Virus record (IMG/VR): IMGVR_UViG_3300025721_000002
Coordinates: 1 to 33,587 of that record
Strand: one strand, 5' to 3'
DNA from: a virus
DNA: 33,587 bases
Shown here in pieces: positions 6,487-15,387 of the stretch; the first letter of the stretch is position 1; every line of letters starts with the position of its first letter. The position numbers and the translations under genes were made by a program. The notes beneath the pieces are model-generated. The model ran no database searches. It worked only from the letters and a program-made list of their open reading frames with translations, and had not been told where the DNA came from.

Positions 6487-6758
6487 AGCGACACCGCCAC
6501 CTGAATCAGCCCGAACAGCACCATGAAGCCGAACGCCACCATGCCGATCACCCAGCTCGACACCTCCCGCCGGGTGCTGTCGGTGTGGGCCAGGGTGCGG
6601 CGAATCGCCAGTTCGATCTTGTCATCAATCGTTTTATCCAGCGTGTCCATGCGGTGGATAAGGTGCTTCTGGTTCTCTCCGAGGTGCGAAACCTTCTCGG
6701 AGATGCTGCGGAGTTGGCCCTTGATCTCCTGAATGTCAGAGACTGGTACGTTGTTCAA
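6477..6758 (-). CDS. XhlA-like coiled-coil membrane protein (93 aa)
   Basis: Residues 5-60 form a heptad-like helix (IQEIKGQLRSISEKVSHLG ... HRMDTLDKTIDDKIELAIRR). A single C-terminal transmembrane segment follows at about 69-90 (VIGMVAFGFMVLFGLIQVAVSL). This is the layout of XhlA/hemolysin-type phage proteins, membrane-anchored coiled coils that cooperate with holins in gram-positive phage lysis cassettes. It is the first gene of the lysis cluster in the direction of transcription, directly after the tail genes. Confidence 0.7.
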   Translation of the reverse strand: MNNVPVSDIQEIKGQLRSISEKVSHLGENQKHLIHRMDTLDKTIDDKIELAIRRTLAHTDSTRREVSSWVIGMVAFGFMVLFGLIQVAVSLWT

Positions 6759-6795
6759 ACCTAAACCTCGCCTCTGTCGTCATCATCTGCGATAG

Positions 6796-7242
6796 TCATG
6801 ACGCCACCCGTGCCGCGCACAGCGCGTAAAAGCCCTGCAAATAATTCTCAACTTGCGTTTGGATGCTCGCGCGCTGGGTGGCATTCGCCGTCTGCCACTG
6901 GGTTGCCACACTGATAAGCGTGTCCATCGGCACCGTGCGAACCGCTTGCAGGCCCGTCGGCAGATGGAGCACCTCGAACAGGACGCTTGCCGTGGCGAGC
7001 GTCGTGGCGTCACCCGGCAGCGCCGCCAGGTCGTCACCTGCGCCCGTCTTGCCGCGTGCCTTCTCGTTGCCCAGCCGCTCCCGCCAGCGCGCCTTCATCT
7101 CGTTATCGGCACGTATGCGCTCGGCATCGGATACATTGGTATGGATCAGCTCATACCCGAGATAGTAGTCGGCTGGTAGGAAGCCTTGTACGAGCCGGAC
7201 CAGGTTCTCAATAAGTTCGTGTGCCGGTGGTGTTGCGCTCAT
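6796..7242 (-). CDS. Hypothetical phage protein between tail and lysis genes (148 aa)
   Basis: ATG at 7240-7242 abuts the stop of the tail hub gene (TAAATG). The protein is mostly helical and soluble: 'LIENLVRLVQGFLPADYYLGYEL' at the start, a charged helix 'AERIRADNEMKARWRERLGNE' (about 41-60), and a C-terminal helical region ending 'NYLQGFYALCAARVAS'. No motif recognised. Position suggests a tail-tip or tail-assembly accessory protein. Confidence 0.65.
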   Translation of the reverse strand: MSATPPAHELIENLVRLVQGFLPADYYLGYELIHTNVSDAERIRADNEMKARWRERLGNEKARGKTGAGDDLAALPGDATTLATASVLFEVLHLPTGLQAVRTVPMDTLISVATQWQTANATQRASIQTQVENYLQGFYALCAARVAS

Positions 7243-9096
7243 TTATCCCACTCTCTGCAAAGTGCGTTGTATCTGGCGGATGTCGTTCAGCACGCGGTTA
7301 GTGCTAAGCTGCCCGGATTCCGTTTGCAAATCCAGTCGCATCACCTCACCCTGTTCGTCGATCTCGCGACTGATAATGCGTGTGAGCGTGGTTGCGCCGC
7401 TGAAACGCGCCCACGGGATCAATACCCGCAGGTAGTCGCCCTCGCGCAACGACCAGTAGTCACGCGGGACGCCGCCGGTGATAACGATCTGGGGTGTTAG
7501 GCGACGAGTAATCTCGGCTTCGGCGATGTTTTTGACATCTGACGGCCGGTCTGCCGTAATAACCTCGTGCGCCGGCCAGTTGCTATTGGCCGCCACGTCC
7601 GGCGCACTCACCGAATACGACGTGTAGTTACTGATGGCCGTCACCCGGCTGCGCTGTTCGAGGATGTCAATGCCGTAGGTAGCATCGCGAAGCTGCCCCG
7701 GAGCCATCAGGATGCCGTCATACACTGGATTGTGAATGCCGCCCCAGTTCAGCATATCGGTCTGCCCCTGTCGGTCACTGACCGTGACCGTTACCTCTTG
7801 CCCACTGATGGTCATCAGGTCGGTCAGCACCGACCAGCACGACTCGCCGTGCATCGAGTAGGTTCTGATGAGCGGCAAGCCGGCCGCAACCGTGCCCAGC
7901 GCCAGCGGATAGGTGCCGGACGCATTGGCCGCGTACTGCAACGCCATCCTGGCGATCTCGTAGGCAGGGATGTCGCTGAAATTGCGATTCAACGCAACCG
8001 GAATGTGCGAGAGGATGATGGTTGGTTGGGATGCAGTGATCGTCGTACCGTACTCATCGGCGTTCAGATTCGTCACGATACCGCTCCACGCGCCGGAGTC
8101 ATCAACAGGGGCAATGTGGACGAACGACCCGCCGTCAGGATTAACATAGGCGGTATTGGCGGCAATCGAGTCATGCGGAATCACGAAGGACGCCTCGCCG
8201 ACCTGCCCGCTGGATGGTAGCGACCAACGCCGCCGGCAAACCAGGCTAACCGTAATGGTGTCCGTGTGCGCCAGCGTAACGAGCGGGTTTTCACCGCTAG
8301 TGATCGGTCCTAATGGCTCTGACAGAGTGAGTGTCGCCGTCTCGGTAGCACTGACGACGCTCGTTGTATCTACCGCCGAGATAGCGACGAGCGTTGCCAC
8401 TGTCGCCGTCTCGGTAGCACTGACGACGCTAGTATCCGCCGCCGAGACGGCAATGCCAGCGTCGTAGTGCGCTTCGATCTGCGTGGCTGTCAGAACCAGG
8501 TCATAGACGGCGGGTTCGTCTATCAAACCCTCGAAGAAGTACGCATTCGCCGAGTCCGTCGCTGCGCCGATACGTTTCGTGCCAGAATTACTTGACGCTC
8601 CGGCAGATGACGCGGTTCCGGCAGGCTGTCCGTCAATATAGAACGTGACCGCGCCTGCGGAAGTGACCGTCACGGCAACGTGATGCCAGTTGGTGTCGGT
8701 GATCGTCCCGGTGCTATCAACCCACGCGCCGGTCGCCGCCCAGTAGTGAAGTTTGTTCCCGCTGACGTTGTAGAACATACCCCAGCCGGGATAAGGTGAG
8801 TTTTCACCATAGAAACCAAAGATAGGCTGAAGCGTGTGTGCCGTATCGCTCGTCTTGATCCAGGCTTCGGCGCTGATTTCGCCGATAATGATAGGCGCGG
8901 TGCCTACCACGACACTGCCGTCAATGCCGTCGTACTGGAAAGCCGTTGCTTTGATTCCGGCAACGCCGGGAGTCACGCTACCGACGAGCGTCCCATCGTT
9001 GGTGCTAACCTCATCATTCGCGTTCGTGCCACTGGTCTCATCGAACTTCCAGTAGGCAACCGGGCTGTCGGCAAGGACAATGTCTCGATATGCCAT
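7243..9096 (-). CDS. LamG-domain tail protein fused to tail hub/baseplate domain (617 aa)
   Basis: Residues 5-215 form a LamG/concanavalin A-like jelly roll typical of glycan-binding modules: 'SPVAYWKFDETSG', 'ISAEAWIKTSD', 'NWHHVAVTVTSAGAVTFYIDGQ', 'FFEGLIDEPAVYD'. About 215-265 are two copies of a 23-residue Ala/Ser/Thr/Val repeat (SAADTSVVSATETATVATL...). About 270-617 are a beta-rich domain resembling Siphoviridae tail-hub or ReqiPepy6 gp37-like proteins, ending 'LNDIRQIQRTLQRVG'. Expected at the tail tip, with LamG probably contacting cell-surface polysaccharide. It follows the Dit-like protein through a 25-codon coupled ORF. Confidence 0.78.
   Translation of the reverse strand: MAYRDIVLADSPVAYWKFDETSGTNANDEVSTNDGTLVGSVTPGVAGIKATAFQYDGIDGSVVVGTAPIIIGEISAEAWIKTSDTAHTLQPIFGFYGENSPYPGWGMFYNVSGNKLHYWAATGAWVDSTGTITDTNWHHVAVTVTSAGAVTFYIDGQPAGTASSAGASSNSGTKRIGAATDSANAYFFEGLIDEPAVYDLVLTATQIEAHYDAGIAVSAADTSVVSATETATVATLVAISAVDTTSVVSATETATLTLSEPLGPITSGENPLVTLAHTDTITVSLVCRRRWSLPSSGQVGEASFVIPHDSIAANTAYVNPDGGSFVHIAPVDDSGAWSGIVTNLNADEYGTTITASQPTIILSHIPVALNRNFSDIPAYEIARMALQYAANASGTYPLALGTVAAGLPLIRTYSMHGESCWSVLTDLMTISGQEVTVTVSDRQGQTDMLNWGGIHNPVYDGILMAPGQLRDATYGIDILEQRSRVTAISNYTSYSVSAPDVAANSNWPAHEVITADRPSDVKNIAEAEITRRLTPQIVITGGVPRDYWSLREGDYLRVLIPWARFSGATTLTRIISREIDEQGEVMRLDLQTESGQLSTNRVLNDIRQIQRTLQRVG
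8332..8430 (-). repeat. 30-bp exact direct repeat coding for a linker repeat
   Basis: Bases 8332-8361 and 8401-8430 are identical over 30 bp (beginning TGTCGCCGTCTCGGTAGCAC), spaced 69 bp or 23 codons. They encode the repeated SVVSATETAT segment between the LamG domain and the tail-hub domain. Such in-frame repeats can change the linker length by slippage or recombination. Confidence 0.9.
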
Positions 9097-9173
9097 CAGC
9101 TACCGCCCGTCACAGGCGAGGGACTATGCGTAATCGTGCCCACACTCGGGTTGTCGTCAATACGGTTTGGCAT
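9096..9173 (-). CDS. 25-residue coupled micro-ORF
   Basis: ATG at 9171-9173 overlaps the stop of the Dit-like gene (TAATG), and its TGA (9096-9098) overlaps the ATG of the tail-hub gene (TGATG). It encodes 25 residues beginning MPNRIDDNPSVGTI and ending PVTGGS. It fills the whole gap between the two genes. It has no hydrophobic segment. Either a genuine micropeptide or a translational relay that feeds ribosomes to the hub gene. Confidence 0.5.
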   Translation of the reverse strand: MPNRIDDNPSVGTITHSPSPVTGGS

Positions 9174-10783
9174 TATAGATACGTCCCGCGATGTTTGACC
9201 GTTACGCTACCGTCAATGGTTTCGGTGACAGTGTTGGAGCCGGGGTCAACGCTAAACAGGTCAACCTGGTCGCCGAACGTCACGCTACCCAGCATTGGCC
9301 CGCTCACCGAATTGGACAACGCGCGCTGGTTGTAGTCAATCGTGGCGGCGATAGTGAGTGTGCCGCTGCGCAAAATAAAGTTTGTGAACGTTAGTGTTTG
9401 CCCGTTGCCGCTGTTCGTTATGACGCCGTTGAGAATGCGCCAGGTAGTTGCCGTTGCGGACGAGAGCGTGGGGTAGCTAGTAAGACTTAATGTGCCTGGC
9501 CCAGGAGGGTACCAGGACAATGTCAATGACCTGTTCCCCGACGCGGTCACGTCACGATAGAGTTCCATACCCACGACAATCTCAACTGCGTCGCTAACAT
9601 CTATTGACGTAGTTGTGGTGCCATTATTTAGTGTCGACCATGCAACCGTCCATTGCCGGCTACCATATGCCCGTTTGTAGACATATGCCCGCGTATCGCT
9701 CATGTACGCCGTTACTCGTACCAGACCTACGAGCGTTCCCCCATTCGCACCAACCGCGAGCAGAAGCGCACTGGAGCCGTTATCGTAGACGGTGATGTCA
9801 GATATGTTAAAAACTGCTTCAGCGGATGCGTTCGTGGTAGACCCATAGTAAACGGCTGTCGTGCCCAGCCATCCTATGCGCACATCGGTTTCGTGCCAGA
9901 TGGCGTTACGCTCCGGTACTGTCTTTACTGACCAGGTGTCCCAGGCAAACTGTGCGTTACTCGTGTTCGCGGCTTGCAGATTGCCGATATCAAGTGTCCC
10001 GGCCAGCGGGTTCGTTACGCCCGTGTTGCGCAGAATATCCACCGTCACCGCCCCCGAGGGCGGCAGATCAACGAACACCCAATAAGAGGCACTGCTAGCC
10101 CCTTGTCGAAACGCAACGCTGTTTCCATTCACCAGCACATATGAATCAGCCTGACTGGTTGTCGGCGCAACGTCGGCAATCACGAACGGATAGTTCACCA
10201 GCCCGCGTCCCGTGGTGTCGGTGATGGTGTACTGGTTGCCGCTGATACTCGTACCGCCAGTGATCTCCAGCGTCGTCTGCGCCCGCGCGTTGCCGTTGTT
10301 CGTCACCGTGCCGCTGGTTGTGACGACCGTGCTTGTTTCCGTCAACGCCTCAAAATAGGGTATTACCGCCTGTAGCTGTACGTCGTACATATCAATCGCG
10401 CCAGGCCGTGGCGCAAGGTACACCACATGCACAGCCAGGCGTAGTACCGTCGTAGCGTCATCGCCCAGAATGCGCAGGTAGCGCGTTCCAGAGCGTCCCT
10501 TGCCAGGGTCAAACCAGCGTTTGACGTCGGTGTGGAACGTGGCAGAGGTGGTCGTGCCCGCGCTCTTCCTGGCGATCGTCATCGGGATCGTGCGACCATC
10601 AACCGAGATCGAGGTCAGCAGGGCGCTACTATTGCGGCGCGACTCCATATTGGGTGTGGCCGCGACCGCGAACGTCTGGTCCGCCAGGAACAACGCCTGA
10701 TAATCCGACGTGTCGCGCTCAATGTCGATATAGGTCCCGGACCCGACCGGGTATTCGATGCCAGTAGGGCGTAGTCCTGCCAT
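9173..10783 (-). CDS. Distal tail (Dit-like) protein (536 aa)
   Basis: The N-terminal third has features of siphovirus distal tail/SPP1 gp19.1-like proteins: a belt of beta strands and the segment 'RSGTRYLRILGDDATTVLRLAVHVVYLAPRPGAIDMYDVQLQAVIPYFEA'. The middle (about 165-440) is a long Thr/Ser/Gly-rich beta region that may be an inserted carbohydrate-binding module, and the C-terminus returns to the core ('FGDQVDLFSVDPGSNTVTETIDGS'). Start ATG at 10781-10783 overlaps the tape-measure stop (TAATG). Genes directly after the tape measure normally encode Dit, which supports the call. Length is well above a minimal Dit (about 250 aa), consistent with an evolved Dit carrying extra modules. Confidence 0.7.
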   Translation of the reverse strand: MAGLRPTGIEYPVGSGTYIDIERDTSDYQALFLADQTFAVAATPNMESRRNSSALLTSISVDGRTIPMTIARKSAGTTTSATFHTDVKRWFDPGKGRSGTRYLRILGDDATTVLRLAVHVVYLAPRPGAIDMYDVQLQAVIPYFEALTETSTVVTTSGTVTNNGNARAQTTLEITGGTSISGNQYTITDTTGRGLVNYPFVIADVAPTTSQADSYVLVNGNSVAFRQGASSASYWVFVDLPPSGAVTVDILRNTGVTNPLAGTLDIGNLQAANTSNAQFAWDTWSVKTVPERNAIWHETDVRIGWLGTTAVYYGSTTNASAEAVFNISDITVYDNGSSALLLAVGANGGTLVGLVRVTAYMSDTRAYVYKRAYGSRQWTVAWSTLNNGTTTTSIDVSDAVEIVVGMELYRDVTASGNRSLTLSWYPPGPGTLSLTSYPTLSSATATTWRILNGVITNSGNGQTLTFTNFILRSGTLTIAATIDYNQRALSNSVSGPMLGSVTFGDQVDLFSVDPGSNTVTETIDGSVTVKHRGTYL

Positions 10784-13700
10784 TACAAGGTCCTCCGGTA
10801 GTCATCAAGCATGATCTGGCGCGAGAAGCGGCCAATCTCACGACTATCAAGGATGATTGGGGAGTCGATGACGATGACCTGTCCACTGCCGCCGACGCCA
10901 CCCTCACGCATGGCCACAACCAACGCCTCGGCCACCTGCTGCGCTCCACGGCCCTCCAGCGGTACGACCGCCTCACGGCCTGCCTCGCCCATCAACGCCA
11001 GTAGCGGCTGGTCGATGACGCCGCCCATGGCCATGGGCGTGAACGCGCTATTGCCGGGCATCTTCTCGTAGCCTGGGATGGCCGGGTTGTCACGGGTGAT
11101 CCATGACGGCGGGGGATAGTTCCACCAGTCGAGCGACCGCATAAGCTCGGTGTTATTGACGAGCTTTGGGTTGCCCATGAACAGGGCGTCTACCTGCTGT
11201 CTCAGCTTGTCGGGGTTGGACCCGCTCAGGTTCCAGAACGACAGCCCGTACTTTTCGAGAATGCCTCCGTAATACATGGACATGATCGCTGACGGGTTGG
11301 GCTGCGTTTGCGCAACCGCGAGCCATTCCGCCTCGCTGTCGCTGGAGCTGAGTCCCGCTGGCGGCGCGCCCGTCCCGGCGCTACTGCCGTTCGCGTTGTC
11401 ATAGCCACCACCACCGGAAGACCCGCCACCGCCACCGCCGAAGCTACTACCGCCGCCACTTGAGCCACCACCGCCCGCACCAGGTTGCTCGCCTGATATC
11501 CACCCACCACCGGGCGACATTATGTGGCCAAATTCGTCAACGGCCCCGGTTGCAACCCCCAGCTCATCTACCAGCAGGCCCAGCAACCGCAGCTTCTCCA
11601 GGATGTCGGCTTCCAGCTCGGTGTTGCCGTCGATGATGGATTGCACGAGGTCAACCGTCAGCTGCCTCTCTATGTCTTCCAGCGCTGGGATCAGCTCGTC
11701 GCTTGCAATCTGGCCCAGCAGCCCGAACGCCTGTTCCATATCAAACGTGCCCTCGGAGAGGCCGAGCACAATGTCGTCGACGAACTGCCCGGCTATCTCG
11801 GGGGCTTCCTCGAAGATCGCAGCCACACCATCCAGAGAAATTTGGGCGATCTCCTCGACCGCCGGGATCAGGCCCGCTGCGGTGGCTACCTGCATATCCT
11901 CAATGAGCATATCCATTTCGATTTGCAGGGCAATGCGGGCCGCTTGCATCACTTGCAGCGCACCTTCGCTGGCGCCGCCTGCAACCGCCATCTGGATGGC
12001 CGCGTCCATCTCTGAGAGTTGTTCGGCCATGCGGTCGATCTGGCCTGCGGCTCCCTCGGAAAGCGCCGCGCCGTAACGCTCAAAGAGCGCGTCCGCTTCG
12101 GCATTGGCCGCGTCAAACATCGCTTCCTGTGCGGCGGCAAAATCAGCCTTGGCTATCTCCGCTTCGATCGAGCTGGTGATACCCTGCCCGATGGAGGTCC
12201 CGGCCGCGCGGCCAATCAGGTCAAGCTCCGCTTGTTTGGCGGCGATCTGTTCGTCAAGATCGGCAAGCACCGCCTCCCCCAACCCGAGAGACTCAGCGAT
12301 GGCGCGCGAGTCCCACAGGCTAGCAAGCTCTGCCTCAGCCTCGGCAACCGACGCCGGGTCAAGCACCACGTACAGGTCGCCCAGAATCTGTAAGGCGGCT
12401 CGATCCGCACCGGTCAGTTCGGGCGCGCCTTCCGTGCCCTCGGCGTACCCGCCCAGCCACGGCATGTCGCGCAGCATGGCCGCCGACTCAGGTGCGGTGA
12501 TAACCTCGGTGCCTTTCGGGAGGAAAACTAGCTCAGGGCCCTCTTCACCGACCAATCCAATACCGGATTCATTTATCGTGCCGCCGGTGGCCGCCGTAAA
12601 CCCGATTTGGCTACTGATCTGCACCGGCATAACTCTGGTCGTCGTGGCCATGGCTATCAGAGACTCAAGGGCGCCGACCGCCGCGCTAATATCGGCGGAG
12701 ATGGAAGTATCGACCGAGGGGGTAATCTGATCTTGCAGGCCAACAAATTCGTTGACCGACATATAGGCGTCGGCAGTGTCAGCCGTGATAACGGTCGGAT
12801 CAGGAGTCGGGATCGTGTCGTACATCTCGACGAGCCGGTTGCGATCCTCCTCAGCGGATGCGATATCGGCAAGCAGTTCGGTCGTGACCTCATCCGGCAG
12901 CTCTTCCAGCTCGCCACCGAAACCATCGACCAGTTGCGTACTGCCGTCGAGTCCGGGAGTGCTGACCTCAGTGGATGCTTCTTCGGGGATTAACCCGATC
13001 TCCACCATGAAATCGCGCATCTTTTCGATGACGGTTTCCATAACACCGGCGAGACTAACCTGGCCCGCAATTAACGGGTCAAGACCGCCGGCCGCCTCAG
13101 CGATGATCTGGTCATATTCCTCCTGGGAAATCTTATGATCCTTGAGTGCCTGGGTTGCTTCATCCTGGAGCTTCACGAAATCAGCGAAGGCGACATTTGA
13201 TTCAACAACAGCCGCTGCCTCATCATCAATCCCACCGATAGACCGTTCCCGTAACCAGTTGAGCGTTTCGAGCTGTTCCTGTTCCTCCGCGGACAGTTCG
13301 ATTCCGCGGTCTTGCTTATCCTGCAACAGGCCGATTGCCTGCTCAGCGCCGGACAGATGGCCCTGCCACTCGGAGACACCCTCACCGGCATTGCTGATGT
13401 TCTGCAAGAACACGTCCTGGATCGCGCCGAAGTTGCCGAACGCGCCGGTCAGGTCTTCAATGACCGGAATCGCGCCAGCGAAGGCCATCTCAGCCGCATT
13501 ACCAAACTCGGTGAAACCCTGGCCTGCGGAACTGAGACTGTTACCTGTATCGCCGAGCAGTTGGTTGACGATTTCAAGCGACCGCTGCAACGGTTCGTGA
13601 ATGAGGTTGTTGCCTAAGCCTTCCTCACCGAGCGTGCGGATGATGTCCCGACGAACATCTTCAAGCGCCGGTGTCAAGATTTCCTTAGGAAGACCGCTGA

Positions 13701-15378
13701 GGAGGTCTAGGCCCTCCTCCATTGACATTGCACCAGAGTTGATAGCCTCGGCAATCGACCCGGCAAACTCCGCGCCAACGGACGGGTCAAGCGTGAACAG
13801 TTCTTTCAGGTGCGCGGTGACTTCGGGTCGAAGTGCGAGAATTGGCCCGATGAATATCTCGTCAAGGAACGGCCCCATCATGCTGGCGTCTGGAGTGAAC
13901 ATGGAATCGAGGAACGGCCCCATCTTGGCGGGGTCAAACTGCATGGCGTCTTCCATGCTCACCCGGTAGGCTTCACCACCTTGTTGTCCCGCATCTCGAA
14001 ACTGACCGATCACGTCACCCGACACAAGGCCGCCAATAACGGCGTCGACCGGGTTGCCCCCTTTTTGTTCTTCTGCGAAATCGTGAGTCCATTTATCGAA
14101 TGCGAAGAAAGTATCGACAGGGTTTCTGACCAGATTGACAACAACATCGACCGACTTCGGGATCAATGAGAGGACCTGTATGAAATCCGTCACATCTTCG
14201 ATGCCAGCATTGATAGCCGGTCCAAACGAATCCATAAAGCCGATAGCAAGATCGTTGAGATTGTTCTTCATAACCTGAATATTGCTGGCCGTCGTCTCGA
14301 AGCGCTTCTCAGCCTCAATCGCCATGGCGCTATTTTCCTGCCATGCGTCCTTACTGACATTAAGGCTGTTTGTCAGGTTGTCAGTGTTGGATGCCAACCC
14401 GAGCAGCGTCCGGGTGATACGCACATCCTCGAACCCGAGTGCGCTTAAGACCGCGAGCTGCTGTGCCTGGTCTAGCTCGCCCAGCCCGGTGATGACGGTC
14501 TGTAGGGCCGCGCTGGCATCCTGTGCGTAGGCTTGCTCGAATGCGTCTGCCGTCATGCCCGCCGTCTCGGCCAGGATGTCGAGTTCATCCCCCGTTTCGG
14601 CAACCATTTTGGCGGTCGAAATGAAGAACGTCTGAAGCGCCGTCCCGCCCGCCTGGACCTCTATACCGAGATTAGCAACCGCCGAACCCCATGCCAGCGT
14701 CTCCTCCGTCGCAAAGCCAAGCAGCTCTGCCGCCGCCCCAACCCGTTCGGTTATGCCGAGTATCTGGCTTTCGGTCGAGGCGCCCTTGTTACCGAGATCG
14801 ACTAACGTGCTACCAAATTTCTCGTAGTCATCATTCGTTAGCCCTAAGACATTCGATAGCTGCCCCAAGCTGGTAGCGGCCTGGTCGCTGCTCACATCGG
14901 TCGTGGTGCCAATCAGAGCAGTGACACGGACGAACTCCAGGATGTCTTCCTTCTTAACACCCAACGCACCGGCCGCCTCGGCTAACCCCGCGATCTCAGT
15001 GGCCGCTATCGGCATCTCGGTCGCCATCTGGCGGATAGCGGTGCTCAGAACATCCAGTTCCGCGGCCGTGCCCTCCACGGTCTTCTCGACGCCAGCGAAG
15101 GCCGTTTCGTAGTTAATGCCCGCAGAGATAGCGGCCTTCCCCGCCATGCCGACGCCAGCGGCAAGCCCGAACATGCCGGCCCCCGCTGCAATCGCACCCA
15201 GGTTCGCCTTATTAAACGAGCCACCAAGTCTGCCCATCGAGCCAACGGTCTTGTCCGCCGTGCCGCTCGTGGTGTTGAGATGTCCCTGGGTACGGCCAAG
15301 CTCGGCGTTCAGGCTCTTCAGCTCTGCATTAGCCGTATTTTTTGCCTCGATGATGATTTGTATGTCGGTCTTCGCCAT
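10783..15378 (-). CDS. Tail tape measure protein (1531 aa)
   Basis: The N-terminal 50 residues are a coiled coil (IIIEAKNTANAELKSLNAEL). A hydrophobic Gly/Ala stretch follows (about 55-90). About 90-320 match the TP901/PhageMin_Tail region ('ETAFAGVEKTVEGTAAELD', 'MPIAATEIAGLAEAAGALGV', 'SLGQLSNVLGL'). Long helical segments follow. A Gly/Ser-rich linker (coded about 11400-11485) precedes a C-terminal region with 'AMGGVIDQPLLALMGEAGREAVVPL', a common tape-measure ending. It sets tail length; at roughly 1.5 angstrom per residue the tail would be over 200 nm. It starts nine nt after the stop of the frameshifted chaperone. There is no recognisable lytic transglycosylase motif. Confidence 0.93.
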   Translation of the reverse strand: MAKTDIQIIIEAKNTANAELKSLNAELGRTQGHLNTTSGTADKTVGSMGRLGGSFNKANLGAIAAGAGMFGLAAGVGMAGKAAISAGINYETAFAGVEKTVEGTAAELDVLSTAIRQMATEMPIAATEIAGLAEAAGALGVKKEDILEFVRVTALIGTTTDVSSDQAATSLGQLSNVLGLTNDDYEKFGSTLVDLGNKGASTESQILGITERVGAAAELLGFATEETLAWGSAVANLGIEVQAGGTALQTFFISTAKMVAETGDELDILAETAGMTADAFEQAYAQDASAALQTVITGLGELDQAQQLAVLSALGFEDVRITRTLLGLASNTDNLTNSLNVSKDAWQENSAMAIEAEKRFETTASNIQVMKNNLNDLAIGFMDSFGPAINAGIEDVTDFIQVLSLIPKSVDVVVNLVRNPVDTFFAFDKWTHDFAEEQKGGNPVDAVIGGLVSGDVIGQFRDAGQQGGEAYRVSMEDAMQFDPAKMGPFLDSMFTPDASMMGPFLDEIFIGPILALRPEVTAHLKELFTLDPSVGAEFAGSIAEAINSGAMSMEEGLDLLSGLPKEILTPALEDVRRDIIRTLGEEGLGNNLIHEPLQRSLEIVNQLLGDTGNSLSSAGQGFTEFGNAAEMAFAGAIPVIEDLTGAFGNFGAIQDVFLQNISNAGEGVSEWQGHLSGAEQAIGLLQDKQDRGIELSAEEQEQLETLNWLRERSIGGIDDEAAAVVESNVAFADFVKLQDEATQALKDHKISQEEYDQIIAEAAGGLDPLIAGQVSLAGVMETVIEKMRDFMVEIGLIPEEASTEVSTPGLDGSTQLVDGFGGELEELPDEVTTELLADIASAEEDRNRLVEMYDTIPTPDPTVITADTADAYMSVNEFVGLQDQITPSVDTSISADISAAVGALESLIAMATTTRVMPVQISSQIGFTAATGGTINESGIGLVGEEGPELVFLPKGTEVITAPESAAMLRDMPWLGGYAEGTEGAPELTGADRAALQILGDLYVVLDPASVAEAEAELASLWDSRAIAESLGLGEAVLADLDEQIAAKQAELDLIGRAAGTSIGQGITSSIEAEIAKADFAAAQEAMFDAANAEADALFERYGAALSEGAAGQIDRMAEQLSEMDAAIQMAVAGGASEGALQVMQAARIALQIEMDMLIEDMQVATAAGLIPAVEEIAQISLDGVAAIFEEAPEIAGQFVDDIVLGLSEGTFDMEQAFGLLGQIASDELIPALEDIERQLTVDLVQSIIDGNTELEADILEKLRLLGLLVDELGVATGAVDEFGHIMSPGGGWISGEQPGAGGGGSSGGGSSFGGGGGGSSGGGGYDNANGSSAGTGAPPAGLSSSDSEAEWLAVAQTQPNPSAIMSMYYGGILEKYGLSFWNLSGSNPDKLRQQVDALFMGNPKLVNNTELMRSLDWWNYPPPSWITRDNPAIPGYEKMPGNSAFTPMAMGGVIDQPLLALMGEAGREAVVPLEGRGAQQVAEALVVAMREGGVGGSGQVIVIDSPIILDSREIGRFSRQIMLDDYRRTL

Positions 15379-15387
15379 CGACTACCC

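Noticed and set aside
7567-8220. Long plus-strand frame (217 codons) opposite the tail-hub gene
   Set aside because: Arg/His/Val-rich antisense shadow of a well supported tail gene, no ribosome binding site and no recognisable motif.
11522-12076. Plus-strand frames opposite the tape measure (including 12104-12730 and 13142-13600)
   Set aside because: Ser/Ala/Pro-rich low-complexity translations typical of the antisense of a GC-rich helical gene; no motif. Unlike the HNH case, they contain no catalytic residues or family pattern.
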